Shown here piece by piece: positions 10,329 to 21,335 of a stretch of DNA of 64,000 nucleotides. Numbering within the stretch: position 1 is the stretch's first letter; every line of letters begins with the position of its first letter. Made by a program: the position numbers and the translations under genes. Under the pieces are notes generated by a model that saw only the letters and a list, made by a program, of their open reading frames with translations, ran no database searches and had not been told where the DNA came from. Source of the DNA: Podaxis mareebaensis (taxonomy: Eukaryota; Basidiomycota; Agaricomycetes; Agaricales; Agaricaceae). The stretch is from the NCBI GenBank assembly GCA_018524725.1, contig JAEUWP010000118.1, forward strand, positions 62,001 through 126,000, written 5' to 3'.

Positions 10329-13300
10329 ATGGGAAGGATAAGGATACGACGTCTTATTCTTCCTCTATTTACAATAACGAAGTGAATGTATCAGCAGGTC
10401 TATCATTCAAAATACCCATTTCCATTCACCTCGAAAAATCTGTTGTACACATGCGTGCTCTTCTCGATTCAGGTGCACAAGCAAACTTCGTCTCTCCAAA
10501 GTTCGTTGAGAAGTATTCCATTCCCCTTACAAAACTTCATCGAGAGATCCCCGTTCGGAACGCAGATTCCTCTCTGAATAAAGGAGGCAACATCACTCAC
10601 ACCGCTCTCCTTCAAGTCGAAGCCGACTCTCGAAAAAAGGAACATTGCTTCTACATCTCGGAAATCGGACAAAAATCCATGATCCTTGGACTTCCCTTTT
10701 TCACGGAAGTAAACCCTGACATCGACTGGAAGAAAGGAACCCTTTCCATCAACTCGCAAGTCTTCTCCGCTACCGATAAAGAAGATTTCAATTCGGGAGA
10801 TTACACTCAAGGAACCGATGTCCCTTCTCGAAGAAAGATCAAACGCACCCTCTGCGCAGTCGATCAGGAATTCAAACTATCACACATGGCGTTATCGATC
10901 AATGCAAAAACTTCAGAAGCTCAAAAGCTTTACCAGCAATACCACAAAAACGAGCCGAAGAAAGACATCCGACAACTCGTACCGAAGCAGTTCCACAAAT
11001 ATCTTCGCATCTTCGAAGAAAAAGCTGCCTCACACTTTCCACCAACACGGAATTGTGATCACTGCATCGAGTTGAAGGAAGACTTTAAACCCAAAGCTCC
11101 GAAGTTGTATCGATTATCTGAACCTGAACTTGCTGAACTTCAAAAATTTATAGACGAGAATCTTGAAAAGGGATATATCTGCCCCTCAAAGTCTCCTCAA
11201 GCCGCTCCATTCTTCTTCGTTCAAAAGAAAGACAGCAAACTTCGACCCATTCAAGATTATCACTATCTTAACAAGTTCACGGTCAAAAACGCATACCCGA
11301 TTCCCAGCATCGACTCTATTCTTGATCATCTCAAGGGAGCAAAGTACTTCACCACCCTCGACATTCGCGCCAGATATAACAACATCTGCATCAAAGATGG
11401 TGATCAATGGAAAGGCGCTTTCCGAACTCCTTTCGGTCTCTATGAACCAATGGTAATGTTCTTTGGTATGACAAACAGTCCCGCTACTTTCCAGGCCTTC
11501 ATGGACGAAATCTTCGGTGACATGATTCGAAAAACCAGAGCAACAGGCGTAATTGTCTACATGGACGACATCATCATTTTCAGTGATGATCCTGAGAAAC
11601 TCGACAATGAAACTGAAGAAGTCTTACGACGACTTGACAAGAACGACCTTTTTGTAAAGCCAGAAAAGTGTCACTTCAACCAAACAGAAGTCGAGTATCT
11701 CGGTCTCAAAGTATCGCACAATCACCTCGCCATGTCTCAAGACAAGCTCGCTGGTATCCGTGAATGGCCAGTTCCTCAGACCCCTCGCGACATCAAGAAG
11801 TTCCTCGGCTTCTGCAACTTCTATCGTAAATTCATCCAATCCTTCTCGACGCTCGCAAGTCCCTTGAACAAACTCACCTCCACTAAGACACCTTTTGCGT
11901 GGACGAAAGAACAACAAATCGCATTCGACACCTTGAAACAGAAATTCCTTGAAGAACCCGTTCTTCAGACAATCGACCTTGACAAACCTCTCATCATTGA
12001 AACCAATGCATCAAAATTCGCCACTGGAGGAGTATTACTACAAGAAGATGACAACGGCAACAAACACCCTTGCACATACTGGTCAAAATCCTTTTCCCCG
12101 GCAGAGAAGAACTACGCAACACCTGATCAAGAACTCCTCACGCTTAAACAAGCATTCGAGGACTGGTGTCACTACATTCTCTCTTCGCCATACCCTATCC
12201 GCGTCCATTCGGATCACAATAACCTCAAATACTGGCAGGATTCACACAAGCTCAATTGTTGCCAAGTATGCACATGGCACGAACTCCAGGAGTATAACTT
12301 CCGAATCGAACACAAGCCAGGTAAAGAGCTAATCTTAGCGGATGCACTCTCTAGATGACCGGATCACGAGGCTCAGGAAATTCCACCCGAAGAAGCTACC
12401 GTTCTTCCCCCATCTTTATTCATAAACAATGTCGAAACGCTTACTCTGGAACAGAAACAAGAATACCTGCGGAAACACCACAACAACCCTCTCGTAGGAC
12501 ATCCCAGTGTTCAAGAAACGCTACGACGACTTAAGATGGAAGTAACCTGGCCCGGCATGCAAGACTTCGTATGCAACTACATCAAGGGTTGCCTAACGTG
12601 TCAACAACATAACGTCGACTGTCATCCAAATAAACCTCCTCCGTTATCCGCAACCCCGACCAATACATCCACCCCATTCCAGCATATCGCCATAGACCTC
12701 ATTACGGACTTGCCTCCAATTTCCTCTCATGATTCTATTCTATCAGTGATCGATCTCTTTTCTAAATTCATAGTACTGATTCCTTGCTCTAAGACTATTT
12801 CTGGTGATGACGTCTTCAATCTCCTTTTATCACATGTTTTTAATCGTTTTGGTTTTCCCCAGACAATCCTCTGCGATCGAGATCCTCGATGGTCATCCAC
12901 CACCAAGAAACAACTCTTCGCATCACTCGGGACACAAATGCGCTTCACAACGGCTTATCATCCCCAGACAAACGGAGTGATCGAACGGATGCATCAGGAA
13001 CTCGGTACGTACTTACAGAAATACTGTTCATCTTCGCCATCAGAATGGCTGCGTTTTATTCCCCTCTTTGAATTTTCATTCAATTCATCGCCGCATGGGG
13101 AGGCACAGTCTATACCGTTTAAAACACTTTTTGGTTTCATCCCACCACATGTTCCATCTCTGCTAGACGCCACAAACGCTCCAGGAGCAAACGAGATCCT
13201 CAGAAGGATAGACGAAGAATGCCGCCGTATCAAACAATGCCTAGAGTCAAAAGAACAGAAGACCCAAAGCAGAACGGAAGAATACGAAGAAGGAGACAAA

Positions 13301-13756
13301 GTTTGGCTAGATGGATCCAACCTAGCAATGAAAGAAGCATCATCGAAATTAAAGCCAAGGAGATTCGGACCGTTCACCGTCGAAAAATGTCTCGGACCAG
13401 TAACATACCAACTGAAACTCCCTTCCGCTTGGAAAATTCATCCAACCTTCCACGCCTCCAAACTAAAGCGGTATCAAGAGACATCACAAAACGGACAAAT
13501 GACGACGGAACCACAACCAGAACTAGTAGAAGGAGAAGAAGAATATGAAATCGAGGCACTTCTGAACCACAGGCAGAAAGGCAAGAAGTTCCAATTCCTC
13601 GTAAAATGGAAGAATCAGCCTCATGCCGAAAACACGTGGGAAAACGAAGACAACCTCTCTAGGCATGCAGGACGAATCCTCCGAGAATATAAGAAGAAAC
13701 ATCATTTGTTCCCCTTCAACATCACCTTCGTCCTGCGAAAACATGCCTCTCAGTAA
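10316..13756 (+). pseudogene. pol: pol polyprotein: PR-RT-RH-IN-chromodomain, one stop
   Basis: The frame is -1 relative to gag and opens just before the gag stop. In order it has: protease (LLDSGAQANF, near 10466); reverse transcriptase with LRPIQDYHYLN, TTLDIR and the YMDD box (11558-11569); RNase H, where the first catalytic Asp is Asn (ETNASKFA, near 12001); an in-frame TGA at 12356 right after the ADALSR end of RNase H; an HHCC zinc finger; and the integrase core with Asp, Asp and Glu in AIDLITDLP, CDRDPRW and NGVIERMHQEL. It ends with a chromodomain (about 13541-13665, FQFLVKWKNQ and ENTWENE) that in relatives directs insertion to marked chromatin. The stop separates integrase from RT, so the copy is not functional as read. 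Confidence 0.92.
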
Positions 13757-15002
13757 TGCTTCATACACCGTCCCCGACCCCGCTCTTCTCCTCTCCTCCG
13801 ATTACGAAGATCCCCACATTCCTTTCTCCTCTATCAGCTCTCCCACTTCTACCTTGCAAAATCCACCATCTACGCCTTCCACTTCTTCTTCGTCCTCTAG
13901 AAGCAGGCCTTCCCGCATTCATCATAACCCTCCATTCTACTTCGCTCGAAGAACAGGCACCACTGTGTTCCCCCTCTCTCCGCAAGCACCTCCGGCATAT
14001 CCACCTCCTCAAGCGCCTTCTCCCAACCAATGGCCATTCTATCCCATCCCGTCTCCTACTCCTGTCGTCCCGCCACCACCTCGAGGTCACGAACAATGGA
14101 TCGATCTCCAAAATGCTGCAGAATGTATCCACTCCCATGAGTACAACTCTCCCTCTGACCACCGAGATCAATATCGTATCACGTTTGCGGTCCATCTTAT
14201 TGAAAACACGTTCAATTACATCGATCAGGTTAATCAAGGAGAAGCCCACACACTTCTTGCAAGCCTAAATCAACGACACCATGTCTCAGCCGATGTCGAC
14301 CGACCATCGTCATCTGTCATCACTGAGAACTGGGATACTTACGGACCTCATCAATCCTTGATGGTTCAAGAAGTCGACCTCGACCCTGATAACCAGCCAG
14401 ACCCATTCGTACCTAGAGCTTACACCAACATCAGAGAAGCACCCATCACAGCTCGGCCTGATACCCGACGATTCCCAATGCTGTACAAATTAGTCGAAAC
14501 GCTTGAGACCGGTTACAACCCGATTGCCCACGTCTATGAATGGAGAAGGAAGATCCTCAATCGCACGCTCTCCATTCGCGATGCCCTTCTCCTTCCAGAA
14601 GCTGTTCGACGAGCGTATGAAATGGGATGTTGGAAATGCAGAGCAGTGGGACACATCGCTTTCCAGTGTACATGGTATCATTGCAGGTTCTGTCCACGTG
14701 CCAGTCATTACAGCTGGCATTGCCCCGATCGACCCCATTCACCTGTTGCCGCATCTCCCCATCCCTCTCTGACACTCCGTCCCTCCAGAGCCGAACGTCT
14801 CAGCACTCAATACTTCCCTAACAACGGTCTTATCTTGGGACAACGAGGATGTCAAGGTATCGAACGAGAAGACCCCAACGCGATTCTACTGGAATCCGTC
14901 TTATGGCAACAAAGACCATGGCGCACGACAAGGTATTCACTCGACACGAATCGTCAATGCGTAGTCGGGCAAACGGTCATAGTGGAGGATAATGGGATTT
15001 AG
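13743..15002 (+). CDS. Third retroelement ORF with two CCHC zinc knuckles
   Basis: An uninterrupted 419-aa ORF inside the element, 3' of pol. Its ATG lies 14 bases before the end of pol, in another frame, so the two overlap. This suggests reinitiation or coupled translation. The open frame itself reaches back to 13623. The N-terminal ~120 residues are Pro/Ser-rich with PPPP motifs. The middle is helical and unrecognised (FAVHLIENTFNYIDQ, AHVYEWRRKIL). Residues ~296-328 hold two adjacent knuckles, CWKCRAVGHIAFQC and CRFCPRASHYSWHC, both C-x2-C-x4-H-x4-C. This suggests nucleic-acid binding, perhaps a nucleocapsid-like or RNA-chaperone role. Most chromoviruses end with pol, and I do not recognise this protein. 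Confidence 0.75.
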   Translation: MPLSNASYTVPDPALLLSSDYEDPHIPFSSISSPTSTLQNPPSTPSTSSSSSRSRPSRIHHNPPFYFARRTGTTVFPLSPQAPPAYPPPQAPSPNQWPFYPIPSPTPVVPPPPRGHEQWIDLQNAAECIHSHEYNSPSDHRDQYRITFAVHLIENTFNYIDQVNQGEAHTLLASLNQRHHVSADVDRPSSSVITENWDTYGPHQSLMVQEVDLDPDNQPDPFVPRAYTNIREAPITARPDTRRFPMLYKLVETLETGYNPIAHVYEWRRKILNRTLSIRDALLLPEAVRRAYEMGCWKCRAVGHIAFQCTWYHCRFCPRASHYSWHCPDRPHSPVAASPHPSLTLRPSRAERLSTQYFPNNGLILGQRGCQGIEREDPNAILLESVLWQQRPWRTTRYSLDTNRQCVVGQTVIVEDNGI

Positions 15003-15023
15003 AAATGGGACATTTCTTGGTAT

Positions 15024-15035
15024 AGGGAGGGACAA
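15024..15035 (+). other. Polypurine tract
   Basis: AGGGAGGGACAA lies directly before the 3' LTR TG. This purine run is the expected plus-strand primer, left by RNase H during reverse transcription. Confidence 0.75.
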
Positions 15036-15420
15036 TGTTACAGTGAAACCATTCTTGAGTGTAGTTTCTTTCTTCCTTAGTTCGTCCGTTACTTCTAGTT
15101 CCAACTCTATTGTCTCCTTTGAACTATTAGATAGTTCTAGTCTCACTCTCAGTAGGAGGTAATTAGATACAGACTCCGGTAGTAGGTATTTAAACCCGCC
15201 TCACTGTAGTAGTTCGGCAGAGTTATCTTGACTATTGTGTGTTGCACTCTTTCGTGATTAAGTTCACTCGTGCCTTTGCCCACATTACGCTCACTCATCT
15301 ATAAGTCTACGATATCCTAGGGTTATTCCTTTAGGACGTAGCTTCTGAGTGTTCAGACCGAGTAGTCTTGCTCGGCGGTACGCCTCACCTGTAGTTCCTC
15401 TATAGGGAGACAGCATAACA
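15036..15420 (+). repeat. 3' LTR (385 bp)
   Basis: Begins TGTTACAG and ends GCATAACA. Same length as the 5' LTR with five differences (about 1.3 percent). TAAGA follows at 15421-15425. Confidence 0.95.
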
Positions 15421-15425
15421 TAAGA
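15421..15425. repeat. Target-site duplication, right
   Basis: TAAGA matches 7307-7311 and closes the retrotransposon insertion. Confidence 0.9.
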
Positions 15426-15545
15426 TGTTTTCTTTTTCTTCTTTTCGAGTATCCAGCACTAAGAAATTTGCCACCCTTGCAGATGTGAAAATGCCAATTT
15501 ACACGGGCACAAATACTTTCCAACCACCCTCGGCATGGAACCAGC
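15426..15545. repeat. Repeat copy B, right part
   Basis: Matches copy A at about 6186-6262 (AAGAAATTTGCCACCC..., AATTTACACGG). This restores the unit interrupted at 7311 and proves that the retrotransposon landed inside it. Confidence 0.75.
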
Positions 15546-18500
15546 AACACACCACCTCATCCCAAGCGTGATATACATCTTATCTGGGATCTCAATATTT
15601 TCATGTTCCCACATCCTGCAGGATGATTCTTCAGGTTGTCGGATTATCGCATGATCAGTTGCCCTGGTTCTTCATCTCATCCTGAACCTGTTTACCATTC
15701 GCGAAATTTGCTTTGCTAACATACGACTCTCCGATCTGTGGAAAGCGAGGGTAGTTTGGGTGTGTTACTTCTCAAAAACCTTACCCTCACACGCGTCGAA
15801 CCCGTTATGTATCCAACCATTCCTGATTCTAAGGTGCACAAACATTTTCCGAGACCCGATAATCCTGGTTCTGATTCTACATATCGTGGACGTCAAGTGT
15901 AGGAAGACATCCTCCCCATCTCGACTGCAACGAACAACCATGCTACAACATAGGACCACTGCTGCATAGTTTATGCACTTTCGAACCGATATCAGAGGCC
16001 AGTCTCGCGGCAGATGGCCTTGACTCGATCACACAGATTACCCCCATATCTAGCATGCTACCCAATGTTAACAGGGTTATACTTATGCCGCCGTAGCTAC
16101 GGCCCCATTGTTCATTTGGGTTGGGTTGGGAAAGCGTGGGTGGAGATCGGAACACGACGAACATACTTACCAACAGTTGTAGAGGTGGACTTATTGGTAA
16201 GCGTCAGGCTTCAAGGGCCTGAATCTAACCATAAGAATGTTCCTCTATCGCAGTGAGCATTTTCGTCAGCCGCTTTGACCCACTTCTAGACAATACGCCA
16301 TGTGAAAAGAGTGCCGCTACCTGGTCTCTCGACGGTGGAGAACCAAACTTGGAGGGACACCCGCCGCGCCAAGACACTTTATATGGGGAAGCAACCTGGT
16401 AGTACAGAACGATCATTACCTGCTAGGAGGAATTCATTGTATGTGATCGGCAGGTTCGCCGAGATCTTGCACCGAGGGTGTAGATCTTGGAAAGGTATCG
16501 ACATCCAAACCGCGGTTTATTGCGGGTGTTGTGGTGCACACTGGTGCACACATAGAAGCGCCAGATCTAACCGCAGAGGCCCCGAGTACTCCCTAAACCC
16601 AGTCGGCGTCCCGTCCTCGAGTGCTGTGGCGGCAAGATGATACCTACAAACTTGAATACCGAAAGTACCACTAGTGAGGGGCTTTAAGGCGAACCAGCAT
16701 TTGGATTGTCTCGTGGACTGAGGGGAAATTCAGCATTGGTCCTACAGCTAAAGTCTCAGGGAGGTCCATCTGTCTTCGGTCTGCATTCAACCATGGTCAT
16801 TGACCTATACGGTAATGAACATCAAAGGAGTTCACCCGGGCCCATCGGTGGCGCTTCTCAACCTTTGTGACAATTTTACAGGTCTAGTTGTAGAACTCAC
16901 TGTCTGAGGAGCCGGGGACAATACAGGGCTATTGTTTATCAGTGAGTGCCAGGGTTCAAGCTGAAGGCTCTGAGGACTCGCCTGCCATCCAGGAGGAGTA
17001 TGGGGGAGTGGGAGTGACATTAATGGCTGTAATCGCCCATTGATTCCCGTCGGGTGTCTCTTCCTAGCCCTTTGTTGAGCTCCATCTCTCATGGTGTGCT
17101 TATTGGTATTCTTAAAATACCTCCCGGCTCCTTGAGACCGATGCACTACCTATAAAAAATCGAGGCCGCGTGAATGAACCTGCACACCCAGTGCTCAGCC
17201 CTTGGTGATCATTCGACGATGACGCTAAAAAACCAGAGCAAATGGAATATCGATCATACAAAAATATGTAGTACCCTCCAGCCTGTTTTAATTCCTGGAG
17301 ATCCGAAATGGTCAGAATTAGTTTGAACTAAGCCCCTGATAACGTTAGAAACGCCGGATGCGCAACCGCGATGGTGTATTTTTGGCAATTAATAGAAGGC
17401 CAAAAAAAGGTCCGAGGCTATCTCTGTGTATCCGTCCTAACGGTCCCCTCGGGTCCCAAGGTGACGCCGTAATTATATACAGACCACGAGGAAATTTGAC
17501 CCTCTCCTGCGCTCCGTAGTCATGTTGAGGACGTCGTGAGCGTGCCGTTGAGGTTAATCATTCAAGTGGGGTTGAAGAAGCCCGAGCTCGCTATGGTCGT
17601 CTGACGGGGCGATGCTAAGATCAACATGCCTCGTTCAAAATTGTATCATTGGCCGTGCTTGTGATATTGTCGCGCGCAGCGCTGTCGTCAAGAAGAAAAA
17701 GGCGATGTGGAATATTTGGTCCTATGCGGATGGGTCAGGCCACCTTTCTGGGTTCCGAAAACAGTGGAGGAGCATCTGTAATTATCCCCATTTCAGTTTT
17801 GAGAACTGGTTCATTACCTTGTCGAACTGTTTGTTGCTCCCATTCGGAAGTTGTGTCGTCATTAGTTATCACCTGAGTAGTAGTGATTCCTCTCTTGCTT
17901 ACTTGTTCAGTTGGTTGATTGAATAGGTGAGATTTGATAGCGTGTGCTGCGACTTGGAGCAAGAATTGGCCCGTTGTTCATCAGTCGATGGACTTAAACG
18001 GGTTGTTCTTGCTGCTTCGGTGACTGTATGATACAGTGTCACCTGATTCCTTGTCGATTCCGACAATCACGTATGGTCTTTCCAGTTGTAGTGGGCGATG
18101 AACTAGGTACCTGGCGGTGTGTTGGTTTTCGCATAGGTTGATTTATCTCCATTTCATTCGCTTCGCGAAGGTGGGTGTAACCAAACTCCTGATAAGTGGA
18201 AGATGATCGACGCAGACTGACCGTAATTGTCTCGCCGGTGATCCAATGATTGCAAGGTTATGGGAAGATAACAAACAGCGAAAGTGTTTGAGTGCTAACG
18301 CCTTTCAATGCGCTGGGGTAAGCGATCATGATGGCATTTCAGCTGATGAATGGTTCTCACCCGTGTTGCCCGTTCTCGAAGACAAGGCGGCCCCGTTTGG
18401 AAGTGTTGGAAGACAAGCATCATGCTCAGTAAACAACAAAGGCGGCCGCCATCAGACCAAGACGAAACGGGAAGAAAGGAAGCTGCCTGGAGACGTGCAG

Positions 18501-19716
18501 TCTAGAAACCGGCTCGGAAGTCAGATCGCTGATGGAGGGGCGTGCGTAGTTCGAGCTCAGTAGCGAGAGAACGATATGGCGTTCGGGAGAACCTTGATCT
18601 ACATATATGTCATCTGTTTAGTTGTTTGGTTGGTTCTTGGATAGAACGTCGTATTAGGTCCATTACGGCAAGGCTCAAGTTCCGGGATTCGGTGATAGCA
18701 TGTCGAAAGGGCCAAGGAAGGGCTGAGATTGGGCGGCTAGATTAAGTTAGTCAAAATTGCAAGGTGTTCGCTGGGGTTCGTGACGGTTTTTTCGAACTGT
18801 GGGTATTCTTGGGACTGATCAGAGGTAATTTGAAAGGAAGGTGGAGACCTTGGGGGCTCTTTGGGAGTGTATTTTTGGGTTATACCACGATGAGACGAGC
18901 AAATTCTAGTAGAAGACCGCCGGTGCCACAAGGTATGTGTACCTGCGCAGCTGGAAGCGATGAGTGACAGGTGTTGGCAAGTTCGGGGGGCCGGGCAGCT
19001 TGAAGGATATATTATTGGCCTAGACTTGTGAGTACTTATGTGATGCAATGTGCTGTACTCGACAGCTTCAATGTATGTATCGCGTCCGAGTCGTGTGTAT
19101 ATTTTGCGGTTTCCCGGAGCTGATAACAGCATCCCGCGAGTATTGCTCCCTGGTCTGTCCGGATGGGCTGAGCAGGAGCGCCAATCTAAATTGAATGCCA
19201 ACTTTATGCTCCATGCACCACGGACTTTTCTGTTTACCGCCTCGAGCGAGCCCTGGCAGGCCTAGACCACGAGAGGTCTCATAAGGAAAGGATGGGTGGC
19301 CACAAACAACACAATTAAGAAATGCGGACCGTCGCTATTGGTTCATGCCCTTTTCTAACGCTGACTGAGGGCAAGTTAGTCGGTATCATCACATGCCAAT
19401 GGAAGAGGAAGCATCAATCACGTCGGAAGAGTGGCTGTACAGAAGCGCATGTCTGGTCAGCCGTTCCAACAACGATCGAATAGAGACACGCCAATGTGGC
19501 TGCTCTACGAGGAAAGGAGATCAGGAGTTGAATCGATCATCAAGGTTTAGCCCTGCTGTACCTTCCCAGGAAGACAACTAAGAGCAGAAGATGGCCAGTA
19601 ACGAACCAGATAAAGTTCATTATGGCTCGAGCTATGTAACAGCATCGCAGTAGGTCCCAACAGCAGGGATAACAGGAACAAGGAAAGTAACGTATCAATC
19701 AAAGCAGAGCAGTCCA
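15546..19716. other. 4.2 kb without recognisable genes
   Basis: ORFs here are short, lack family motifs and overlap on both strands. No LTRs, terminal inverted repeats, tRNA shape or obvious tandem repeats were found by eye. It could be a graveyard of decayed transposons beside the intact element, or promoter and terminator DNA. I cannot assign anything. Confidence 0.4.
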
Positions 19717-21197
19717 TCATAATCCAGCTGCATGCTTGTTAGCATCCTGACTTCGAGCATCAGCTGCATTTGTGCCCCTAGGATCCGACGTGACGGAGGC
19801 ATTAGGGATTGATCCTCTGTTGCTTGGGGCCGTTGTTGCAGAGGTCGATGGAGGGGGTTTAACTTGCTGCAACTCCTCACCTTCCTCCTCCTCGTCATCT
19901 AAGAAGAATTCTTGTTCCTCCTTTGTTGGACCTCTGCTGCCGAGATCCACACGTCGCGGCACAAATTGAGGAAGTGACTGCTTAGGTGGAAGAGGTGGCG
20001 GCGGAGGCGAGTTCGGAAACGCTTGTGTTTGCTGCGTTTCGGCTCGCGTTTGTGTGTGATGAGAGACTGGATTCGTATTAGGTTGTGATGCTGAGCGACT
20101 GAAGGTTGGTTGGGGTCTGACGAAGTTGTTACTTGTGTTGATGTTGAGGTCTTCGCTTGCTTGAGTATGATGGCTGACTGGATTCGTTGATTGTGGCCGT
20201 CCGGAGGTATATGGCAAACCGCTTCCAGCCCCGCCAATATTGTAAGCAGCCATAATATCCTTTATCCAATCCATGGCTTCACGAGCGTGATATTTCATGC
20301 TTTCAATAGAAAATTGGGGTATTTGGTCGAAGCCGCGGAGTTGCAGGACATATCGGTTATACAACGTGCCCAGCACGGTGTAGGTCATGAGGAGAATGAG
20401 CACCCTATAGGGAGGACGTAAAGCACAATTAGGGTAATATAAGGGCGATTGGCTTACAAGACAGCTATCATAGCAAAGAAGCCCCAGACTCCACCGTCTT
20501 CGCTAGTCGGGCAAGCAAACTACCCTTGGGTTAGAATATGTGGATCATTGCAATAACACAAGGTTATCTTACGTGTGTTTTCCATTCAATAAAGTAGGCA
20601 CAGGCAACCTCATCATCTCCAGGTGGCAGTTGTCCAAGGAGACGGGGTTGTCCCGGACCAAATATTGAGGTGTCACAGACGAATTCGATGATAGCTGAAG
20701 CCTTAAGATCAAAACTCGACCCGTCGGGTGTTACTTTGCAACGAGACCCATCGGAGAGAACAAGCCGTGGTTTCGAATCCACAACGGAAAGAGTAGTGTT
20801 GACCTTACTAAGTCCCAGTCATCTCTTCAGCATGATAAATGCAGCGACATCGTGAAAAACCCACCCAAGCGAGAAATCTCCACGACTTTTACGCACAAAG
20901 GCAGCTACTTCATCGGGTTTGATGTCATCCTTAAGCCCATAAAGCTCGGTTGTTACGCTTTGGCACACATTGACACCAAGCATGTTTCCACCCGGGGTCT
21001 TTAGCTCGAAGTCCTTCCTGGGGAGCATGCGTGGTCAGACGACCTGAAGTTCGCGTGGCTAACACCATAACGGCCCACCTTCCCTTGAGATTATTGAGGT
21101 CATAGTATTTCCCATCTGCGTGAACCGTGCATGGTTTTTCTTCTGCAGATACCAGAGCGATAATTGGCAATAGGAGAGAGAGTAGTATCCGACGCAT
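19717..21197 (-). CDS. ATG27: Atg27-like type I membrane protein
   Basis: Five exons read leftwards, 21197-21079, 21017-20865, 20807-20573, 20519-20458 and 20404-19717, give 418 aa in phase. There is a signal peptide (residues 1-18, MRRILLSLLLPIIALVSA), a cysteine-containing lumenal domain (DFELKTPGGNMLGVNVCQS, LSDGSRCKV, IIEFVCD) and one membrane helix at about 181-203. A YNRYVLQLRGFDQIPQFS segment follows the helix, as in Atg27 proteins. Atg27 cycles between Golgi, endosomes and the Atg9 compartment and supports autophagy. The ~200-residue cytosolic tail is Pro/Ser/Asn-rich, longer than usual, with PPPPPLPP and an acidic DDEEEEGEE stretch. The gene is divergent from NDUFS2. Confidence 0.85.
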
Positions 21198-21335
21198 ACC
21201 CGAGTTATCCAGGAGAGCTAGCTGATGTCACGCCGCTGTGGGTTGTTACGGTGACTCTTCTCAGACCGTCACGCTATGTTGTCACGCAGACCCGCCGGAT
21301 TCCGAACACGGCGTCCAACGTCTTCCACAACAATC
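21198..21335. promoter_or_regulatory. Shared divergent promoter of ATG27 and NDUFS2
   Basis: The two start codons are only 138 bases apart (78 if NDUFS2 begins at 21276). Both promoters and 5' UTRs must fit here, so regulatory sites are probably shared. No TATA box is visible. A GTTACGGTGACTC stretch lies near 21245. Confidence 0.6.

Larger units (their letters stand above)
7312..15420 (+). mobile_element. Ty3/gypsy chromovirus LTR retrotransposon
   Basis: An 8.1-kb element with 385-bp LTRs (TG...CA) flanked by TAAGA repeats. The internal order is self-priming site, gag with a CCHC knuckle, pol (protease, reverse transcriptase, RNase H, integrase, chromodomain), a third ORF and a polypurine tract. 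Protease-RT-RH-integrase order and a C-terminal chromodomain place it in the chromoviruses. The priming site suggests the Tf1/sushi branch. LTRs differ at only five sites, so insertion is fairly recent, yet gag and pol carry three in-frame TGA stops plus frame breaks in the gag 5' region. It inserted into the second copy of a repeat next to NUP84, in the same orientation as that gene. It should be non-autonomous now. Confidence 0.95.
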
